The notes under the pieces are model-generated. The model had not been told where the DNA came from and ran no database searches. It was given only the letters and a program-made list of their open reading frames with translations. Both the position numbers and the translations under genes were made by a program. Shown in pieces: positions 15,296 to 20,239 of a stretch of DNA of 20,239 bases (position 1 is the stretch's first letter; each line of letters starts with the position of its first letter). The stretch spans positions 1 through 20,239 of the forward strand of contig JARRNJ010000078.1 of the NCBI GenBank assembly GCA_037385045.1. Reading direction: 5' to 3'. Origin of the DNA: JARRNJ01 sp037385045. Lineage in GTDB: Bacteria; Pseudomonadota; Gammaproteobacteria; JASBUN01.

Positions 15296-16063
15296 CTATT
15301 GCTCTTTCGCCGCAGCTTTGTGCAGCCCGGCAAGCTTGAGGTACTTGTAATACGCCAGTTCGGCATTGGAAACCGCCAACATGAAGCCCTCGCGTCCGTC
15401 CAGCAGCCCCAGACGCAACACATAGGTACGGAGAAACACCCACGCCCCATGGCCGATGGCCCTGCCCAGACCGCCGCGCTTGCCCGCACGGTACATGGCC
15501 TCGGCGCTGGCGCTGGAATAACGGTTGATCATGGACACCACATCGTCCAGCGTCCGGTAGGTATAGTGCAACAGCGGCGAGCACAGCTGCCCTACGGATC
15601 CGTCCACCACCACCGTCTCGTGCACAATGGAATCGCTGAAACGGGCTTTGTCTCGCCGGAACAGCCGGATCACCCGGTCCGGCCACCAGCCTCCATGGCG
15701 CAGAAACCGCCCGCAATAGCTCGACGAGCGGGGAATGGAATAAGCGTCATGGCCCGCGGCGCCGGCCGCTTGCTCAATCTCCCGGCGCAGCTCGTCCGTG
15801 ACCCGCTCATCAGCGTCAATGGACAACACCCAATCGCCGGTCGCATAGTCCAAAGCCCGGTTCTTCTGCGGCCCATAGCCGGGCCAGTCGGTTACGTAGA
15901 CCCGGTCCGTATACTTGCGGCAGATATCCGGGGTACCGTCGGTGCTGCCGGAATCCAGAACAATGATCTCATCGGCCCACGCCACCGATTCGAGGCAATC
16001 GCCGACGTTGCCGGCCTCGTTCAGGGTAATCAGGGTGACGCTGATGGACTGCCGCTGCTGCAT
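15296..16063 (-). CDS. Glycosyltransferase family 2, WaaE/KdtX-like LPS core enzyme
   Basis: This 255-residue GT-A protein opens with ISVTLITLNEAGNVGDCLES, then DEIIVLDSGSTDGT and the metal-binding DAD at residues 83-85 in WVLSIDADERV. The block WPGYGPQKNRALDYA and the C-terminal HYTYRTLDDVVSMINRYSS are characteristic of the WaaE/LgtF group, which adds a beta-linked glucose to core heptose I. Length matches this group (about 250-260). The ATG at 16063 has AGGGCG upstream, and a TACAAT box about 35 bases before the start suggests transcription begins here. FkbM follows 3 bp after the stop. The family is firm; the linkage is inferred by resemblance. Confidence 0.9.
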   Translation of the reverse strand: MQQRQSISVTLITLNEAGNVGDCLESVAWADEIIVLDSGSTDGTPDICRKYTDRVYVTDWPGYGPQKNRALDYATGDWVLSIDADERVTDELRREIEQAAGAAGHDAYSIPRSSSYCGRFLRHGGWWPDRVIRLFRRDKARFSDSIVHETVVVDGSVGQLCSPLLHYTYRTLDDVVSMINRYSSASAEAMYRAGKRGGLGRAIGHGAWVFLRTYVLRLGLLDGREGFMLAVSNAELAYYKYLKLAGLHKAAAKEQ

Positions 16064-16098
16064 GTCGTGGGCGCCCTAAGCCACGTGGATACGGCGCC

Positions 16099-16104
16099 AT
16101 TGTA
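16099..16104 (-). promoter_or_regulatory. Candidate -10 box before the GT2-FkbM-GT4 group
   Basis: The minus strand reads TTCGCTACAATGG. TACAAT matches five of six consensus bases and lies about 35 bases before the GT2 ATG. At 17 bp spacing the -35 zone reads GCCACA, a three-of-six match. A promoter here fits the 207-bp gap that separates the GT2 gene from the upstream methyltransferase. Confidence 0.35.
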
Positions 16105-16270
16105 GCGAAAATCGGCTGGCTTGTGGCAGGGCTTCACCTTTGCGAGGATATACGACCGAACTGACATGGGAGGCGTGTTGTTCGTGCATACGAGACCTCG
16201 ACGGGCAGGCGCGCCGCTCCCGTCAGCCCGGCGAAGTCTTACGGACAAGGGATAGTCGACGCGGTCGCAT

Positions 16271-17122
16271 TCATGATTCCGCGCCCTTGCAGTATACGTT
16301 CGGGGAAGTTTCACGGTAACCGCGCGCCCGCACCGCCTCACGCAACGCCTCGAGTTTCGGTGACACGTGAAAGAACTCCGGTTGATGGTCGCTGATATTG
16401 GCAATCAACAATCCACCCGGCGCCAGCGCAGAATCCACCCGCTCGAACGCCCGCAGCGGATCATGGATATGCTCGAACACTTCGGTTGCAATACATACGT
16501 CGCAATGCGGCAAGACCGGATAAGGATCGCTTGCATCGCAGTCGATAAAACGCGCCGAAAGGCCGTGTTTTCGCGCTCGCCAGACGACAAAGTCCTTCAT
16601 GACGGTTGGAACGTCGGCAAGCGCCAGTTCCACCTGGACGCCCGAGTCGCGAAGTCGCTCCGCCAAACGCATCGATGACTGTGCCACGCCGCAGCCGTAA
16701 TCCACGATTCGCGCGCTCTGACGCGCCGCCAGGCTGCCGACCTTCTTGTCGTCCAGGACGTCGGCTTCCGCGTAGGAGAGAAACCTCAGGAAATGCAGCG
16801 GACCGTGGAATTTGTACGCATCGAACACTTCATTGGGGCCGTCATCGCAAAACACCTGGAAGACGTCATGCGACAAGGTACACAAGGTCCTATAATCTCT
16901 TCCGCGGTGGCCGCCATCGAACAAGGTCCGGGACCGCAAATACCGTCGCCTGCTTTCCTCAAGCGAAACCGACAGCTGTTGCGCATTCCATTCGATGAAA
17001 TCCTCCTGCGTGCGCGTGAGCGGGGCCGATAGCGGGAACGCACCGAATGCGATGATCCCGCCAGTGCGGTCCACCCGCCGCAACATCGAGCGAAGAGCTT
17101 TGCCGAGCCATCGCGCTCCCAT
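16271..17122 (-). CDS. Class I SAM-dependent methyltransferase, paralogue of the partial gene at 19870
   Basis: This protein has 283 residues. The first 120 are helical and unlike simple UbiE-type enzymes (LTRTQEDFIEWNAQQLSVSL, then FCDDGPNEVFDAYKFHGPLH), suggesting a substrate domain or lid. The SAM domain follows: IVDYGCGVAQSSMRLAE at about 139, ADVPTVMKDFVVWRA, FIDCDASDPYP, CDVCIATEVFEHIHDP, and APGGLLIANISDHQPEFFHVSP. The C-terminal half is about 64% identical by hand to the protein at 19870-20239. The ATG at 17122 has a G-rich sequence (GAGGGGGCGGG) upstream. It points away from the broken glycosyltransferase at 17601 with a 478-bp gap between. The substrate is unknown; location suggests glycan methylation. 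Confidence 0.85.
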   Translation of the reverse strand: MGARWLGKALRSMLRRVDRTGGIIAFGAFPLSAPLTRTQEDFIEWNAQQLSVSLEESRRRYLRSRTLFDGGHRGRDYRTLCTLSHDVFQVFCDDGPNEVFDAYKFHGPLHFLRFLSYAEADVLDDKKVGSLAARQSARIVDYGCGVAQSSMRLAERLRDSGVQVELALADVPTVMKDFVVWRARKHGLSARFIDCDASDPYPVLPHCDVCIATEVFEHIHDPLRAFERVDSALAPGGLLIANISDHQPEFFHVSPKLEALREAVRARGYRETSPNVYCKGAES

Positions 17123-17600
17123 GTGCTGCCCGCCCCCTCGGTCGTCCGTTCAATGGCCGGGCCCTAGAGGGCGGCGCCCTTTGAGCGGCCGCAGGCAAAA
17201 CGCCCTCCCGGCTTACAAACGCCGGACAGCATACCACATCGACCTCATGCGGGGCCCATTTCAGCGCCTTCCGCCGCGGAAGGATCGGACAGGCCCGCGC
17301 GCGGAACCGGTCTCTCCTCGCCGCCTCGCCGAGGACACTCAAAGCGACGCCCCGCCTCCTCGGCGTAGGCCGGGCCCGCCGGAACCGCCTGCCGGCGTAT
17401 CCATGAACAACCATTTCGTGCGAAAATGACCCGGTATCCAAACAAAAACCAATGATGGTCCGCAACAGATAACGCCATCGCGAGCGCGCCGCATCCATGA
17501 AAGCCGTTTGGAGATCGGGACGTGCCATGAGACCGAGCGCCGGCCGCCAGGATTGGCCAGGACAACCCCGTCGGAATAAGGCAGTCGACGGAATGATACG
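17123..17600. other. 478-bp divergent intergenic region, no gene recognised
   Basis: The stretch is GC-rich at its left end and less so near 17400-17500. Open frames cross it on the minus strand (for example over 17339-17785), but they lack family motifs and run into the glycosyltransferase on the other strand. It contains a 17-bp hairpin palindrome at 17267-17283 (CCTTCCGC-C-GCGGAAGG) and a GGGCCC/GGCGCC-rich patch near 17159-17180. It must hold the promoters of the two divergent genes, but no convincing -10/-35 pair was seen. It may be remnant DNA from the rearrangement that formed this region. Confidence 0.4.
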
Positions 17601-18516
17601 ATGAAACCCGTTTTGCAGTTCATCCGGTTCAAGCGCAAATACCTCGGCGCCATGTTCGCGAATGCCCTTGTTTCTCGGCGGCCAGCCGCGCCGGAAAAAG
17701 TGTGTTTTGTTACACACAAGAAAACCATAGACTGGATATTGTCCGCAAAGTGTCGGAAATTGTCGGCCGAAATGGACTCCGCCACCGAGGTCGTTTATAC
17801 CAAGGACTTCAGAAACCTGCCGCACCGCCAGTATTATTTCTTTGCCCACTACAAGTACTTTGCGTCGTCATTGCGGCGCAACCCACACATATGGAAATCC
17901 AGAAAAGCTGTACTCTTCACCCATCCCTCCATCACCAGGAGCATGGGCTTCGACCATATAGCCTGGGTACTCAACAAGGCCGACATCGTCATTTGCCTGA
18001 ATCGTGACATCGTCAAAACGCTGATCAAGAGCGGCGTAGATGAAGCGAAGATCATCATTCAGCATATGGCCGCGGATCCCGACATGTTTCAGCCGCATAT
18101 CCGCGGCACAGGGAAGGTGGGCTTCTGCATGGCCTACTACCCGCGAAAGAATCCCGACCTCCTGTTTGAGATAGTACGCAGGATGCCCGACGAAGAGTTT
18201 CTCTTGATCGGCCGCGACTGGCACGAGTACCAGAAGTACTCCGAATTGATGGCAATGCCCAATCTCACGTACTACGACAACGTCAGCTACGAACGCTACC
18301 CGGAACTATATGACCAGGGGATTCTGCAGCGATATAGTTCGCCATGGCGAGAATGGGTACCTGTTCGACCCGAAGACGGACAGCGTCGATTACATAATCG
18401 ATCTGATCCGGCAGGCGCGAGACCTTGAGGTCAATACTCGTCCATACGTGATGGGCTATACGTGGAAAAACTGCGCCAGAGAGATCGAGAAAGAGTTGAT
18501 ACATATCGGCAATTGA
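17601..18516 (+). pseudogene. Broken GT4-like glycosyltransferase: internal deletion plus frameshift
   Basis: Frame one starts at ATG 17601 (MKPVLQFIRFKRKYLGAMFA) and shows GT-B features: VLFTHPSITR, ADIVICLNRDIVKTL, IIQHMAADPDMFQP (hinge) and GFCMAYYPRKNPDLLFEIVR, EEFLLIGRDW, NLTYYDNVSYERYPELYDQ. It then runs out of family sequence and stops at 18428. The C-terminal part continues in the next frame from about 18312 to the TGA at 18516: GFCSDIVRHGENGYLFDPKT, then DSVDYIIDLIRQARDLE. In GT4 enzymes roughly 35-40 residues lie between these blocks, including the strand FVxPS and the catalytic EX7E motif; all of that is absent at the junction near 18306-18320. A frameshift alone would not explain it, so there is both a deletion of about 110-120 bases and loss of frame. 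A sequencing or assembly error cannot be excluded. Intact, it would have had about 340 residues. The gene looks more AT-rich than the LPS core genes. Confidence 0.82.
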
Positions 18517-18907
18517 AAATCACACCAATGCCGGCATTCGTACCGCTTGTTCTATTATTTTTAGCGCAGCCGAAACGGCCCGTTCTATCAACCTGGCCCG
18601 AATAGTTTGGGCGGATAACCTGAATGGCCCTGTTCCGATCCGAGTTCAGCGCAACTATCGTGGCCGCCCAACTCACCGGTTCGAGGCATCCGGCGGTGTT
18701 TTGCTCGATGGACGACTTCGGCGCCGTCTGGCAGAATGGCTGCTCCACGCCGGAGGGCCAATCACCGATCCAGCGCCTTGCTGGTCCGCATATTTGCCGA
18801 ACGCAAGAGAGGCGGCATCGTACGGACTGCACAAGGCACATGAGCCGCCGACGCGGGACTATGGAACCTTTTTCGAACGGTGTACGACGACCAAGATTCG
18901 CGCATGA
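18500..18907 (+). pseudogene. Unidentified open frame coupled to the sulfotransferase; probably an N-terminally truncated gene
   Basis: I do not recognise this sequence. The frame is open for 135 codons from just after a stop at 18497-18499 to TGA 18905-18907, without any ATG or GTG; TTG 18701 is the only plausible start and would give 68 residues. The translated C-terminal part looks protein-like: PIRVQRNYRGRPTHRFEA, then LDGRLRRRLAEWLLHAGGPI, PCWSAYLPNAREAASYG, and DYGTFFERCTTTKIRA. Its stop overlaps the sulfotransferase ATG as ATGA, the usual sign of a genuine upstream partner in an operon. It begins inside the tail of the broken glycosyltransferase. The best reading is the 3' remnant of a real gene whose 5' part was lost in the same rearrangement. 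A competing frame at 18624-18941 has an ATG but looks less protein-like. Confidence 0.4.
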
Positions 18908-19698
18908 AGAAAATAATCTATGTCATGTCCCTCAGTCATAGCGGCTCCACGCTCGTGGATCTTACTCTGAGTCGTCATCCGCGGGTAACGGGGTTAGGCG
19001 AAATCGAGGGCGTATTGCGCAAACGTCAGCGAACACAGGAAGGTACGGAGCTCGACTGTTCATGTGGAACAACGATGAACTCGTGCCCGGTCTGGACGCA
19101 GCTAGAAGCATCGTTGAACCTGGCGCGGCCAACTCGGACTCTGGAAAAGTATCGCGCTTTGGCAAATTTGCCCGCCCTGGCGGAGAGCGAGGCACTCGTC
19201 GATTCGTCAAAGAGTCTTCGCCATCTGGAGCGCCTATGCAACTTGGAGCGGAGCGGAGACATCAAATTGTTCACGATTTTCCTCGTCCGCGACGCCAGAG
19301 GGTGGGCGAAATCTGTGTCCAGGCGGCATAGAAAACGAGCCAAACGGCGTCGATCCAACCTCTATTACCTGCTGCGCTGGTATCGCCACAACCGTCGCAT
19401 TGAACGTTTCCTGACACGACGACAGATCCGATTTCTACCGGTGGGATACGAGGCGTTCTGCTTCGACACTGAAACGACGGTAGCCCGCATATTGGATTTC
19501 GCCGGAATCGCTCCGGCGGAGGTTGACTTTGATCGTCCACCCAACAGCCACATTGCGTACGGCAATCGAATGAAGCTAAATCCCCAGAAACGCCGCTCGA
19601 TCATATACGATGGCGCATGGCTGACCGATCACTGGCTAAATCTGGTTTTTCTTCTTATACCTCGCGTATTTCGTTGGAATAAACGCCACGTTTATTGA
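18904..19698 (+). CDS. Sulfotransferase family protein
   Basis: This 264-residue protein should transfer sulfate from PAPS. The N-terminus KIIYVMSLSHSGSTLVDLTL holds the 5'-phosphosulfate loop (SHSGST at residues 11-16). The 3'-phosphate motif is FLVRDARGWAKSVSRRH, with R129, D130 and S137. DSSKS at about 100-104 and CSCGTTMNSCPVW at 52-63, with C52, C54 and C61, are typical of the Sulfotransfer_3-like bacterial group. The Arg/Lys-rich stretch RRHRKRAKRRRSN (about 140-152) is unusual and may bind acidic glycan or membrane lipid. I chose ATG 18904 because it overlaps the preceding stop as ATGA; a GTG at 18880 would add eight residues. No signal peptide or transmembrane helix is obvious, so it likely acts in the cytoplasm on a lipid-linked glycan. 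In this context a sulfated LPS or other surface glycan is the natural inference. Confidence 0.87.
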   Translation: MKKIIYVMSLSHSGSTLVDLTLSRHPRVTGLGEIEGVLRKRQRTQEGTELDCSCGTTMNSCPVWTQLEASLNLARPTRTLEKYRALANLPALAESEALVDSSKSLRHLERLCNLERSGDIKLFTIFLVRDARGWAKSVSRRHRKRAKRRRSNLYYLLRWYRHNRRIERFLTRRQIRFLPVGYEAFCFDTETTVARILDFAGIAPAEVDFDRPPNSHIAYGNRMKLNPQKRRSIIYDGAWLTDHWLNLVFLLIPRVFRWNKRHVY

Positions 19699-19869
19699 AA
19701 TTCCATTTTGCCCTTGGGATTGATTATTCCGCCGCCGCCATCCGGTGCTCCGAGTGGCGTTAACCGATCGCGCTACCGCCACGACACCCCAGCATCATCG
19801 ATCATAAGTCGCTCGAACCGTTGACGCCTGCCCCGCACCACGCCCACCCGATCCTCTGAACTGACACTC

Positions 19870-20239
19870 TTATTCCTTGATGTAAACGTGAGCAGCCACC
19901 TCCCGGTAGCCTTTGGCTCCGGCCGCGGCGCGCAGTGCACTCAAATTCGGCGAGACATGGAAAAACTCTGGACGATGGTCACCGATGTCCGCCACCAGAT
20001 ATCCTCTACCATTCAAAGATCGGTCCACCTGCCCGAATGCGCGCACCGGTTCGTGAACATGCTCAAACACCTCGGTCGCGATGCAGACGTCACAGGGTGG
20101 GAACGCCGGGTATGGATCACCGGTATCGCAATCGATGAAATCGACCGATAGGCCGAGTTTCTCCGCGCGCCACACTAAGAAATCTTTCATGATTGTCGGA
20201 ATGTCGGCCAGGGTCAGGTCGACGTTGACACCCAGTTCC
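19870..20239 (-). CDS. Class I SAM-dependent methyltransferase, C-terminal part only (window edge)
   Basis: The minus-strand frame is open from the right edge of the window to TAA at 19870-19872, about 122 residues. It reads LGVNVDLTLADIPTIMKDF, then FIDCDTGDPYPAFPPCDVCI, ATEVFEHVHEPVRAFGQVD, and GDHRPEFFHVSPNLSALRA. By hand alignment about 64% of positions equal the C-terminal half of the methyltransferase at 16271-17122, so the two are paralogues in the same orientation. The internal ATG at 20190 is not the start, because similarity to the paralogue continues upstream to the window edge. The SAM-binding glycine loop lies outside. Function is probably the same type of glycan methylation. Confidence 0.85.
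   Translation of the reverse strand, partial: ELGVNVDLTLADIPTIMKDFLVWRAEKLGLSVDFIDCDTGDPYPAFPPCDVCIATEVFEHVHEPVRAFGQVDRSLNGRGYLVADIGDHRPEFFHVSPNLSALRAAAGAKGYREVAAHVYIKE

Noticed and set aside
17267..17283. 17-bp palindrome CCTTCCGC-C-GCGGAAGG as an operator
   Set aside because: Palindromes of this kind are expected by chance in GC-rich DNA, and no promoter was found beside it.
16959..17849. Minus-strand 296-codon frame across the divergent gap
   Set aside because: It overlaps the N-terminal coding part of the methyltransferase and the antisense of the glycosyltransferase. The middle portion looks somewhat protein-like, but no family motif is visible.
18624..18941. Plus-strand 105-codon frame with an ATG before the sulfotransferase
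   Set aside because: It has no ribosome-binding site, overlaps the sulfotransferase start by 38 bases, and its composition (Arg/His/Cys scatter) is less protein-like than the ATGA-coupled frame.

Overview
This GC-rich window reads as a lipopolysaccharide (LPS) core and lipid A assembly locus of a gammaproteobacterium. It holds Kdo transferase (waaA), the fused heptose kinase/adenylyltransferase (hldE), a late lipid A acyltransferase (lpxL/htrB type), a WaaQ-type heptosyltransferase and the lipid A flippase msbA, with a TolC-type outer-membrane channel at the left edge. A fused HldE with LpxL, WaaQ and MsbA is typical of Gammaproteobacteria. From memory, pseudomonads also keep an FAD oxidoreductase and an aldo/keto reductase near waaA, hldE and msbA. 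The exact lineage cannot be fixed from the sequence alone.

Layout. 2-1817 (+): 3' part of a TolC-family gene, then a hemerythrin-domain protein. 2100-6907 (-): hldE, an FAD-dependent oxidoreductase, an aldo/keto reductase and waaA; the last three overlap by 10 and 4 bp. 6908-7409: a divergent control region of about 500 bp carrying two 127-bp copies of a hairpin repeat. 7410-13343 (+): lpxL, waaQ, msbA, a GT4 glycosyltransferase and a SAM methyltransferase, mostly overlapping or tightly spaced. 13340-17122 (-), meeting the previous group tail to tail with overlapping stop codons: a methyltransferase, a GT2 WaaE-like glycosyltransferase, an FkbM methyltransferase and a WaaG-like GT4 glycosyltransferase, in order of transcription. 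17601-19698 (+): a broken glycosyltransferase, an unidentified open frame without a normal start, and a sulfotransferase. 19870-20239 (-): the C-terminal part of a second methyltransferase, closely related to the one at 16271-17122.

How it fits together. HldE makes ADP-heptose precursor, WaaA adds Kdo to lipid A, WaaQ and the other glycosyltransferases extend the core, the LpxL-type enzyme completes acylation, and MsbA flips the product across the inner membrane. The right third looks like accessory glycan decoration (methylation, sulfation). It shows decay, paralogous methyltransferases on both sides, and base usage that looks more AT-rich than the core genes, so it is probably the variable part of the locus.

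No CRISPR array, tRNA, rRNA, transposase gene or phage gene was seen. The most notable observations are the glycosyltransferase that has lost its conserved catalytic segment, the sulfotransferase coupled by an ATGA overlap to an unrecognised upstream frame, the in-frame 27-bp duplication in the acyltransferase, and several families of hairpin or inverted repeats between genes.
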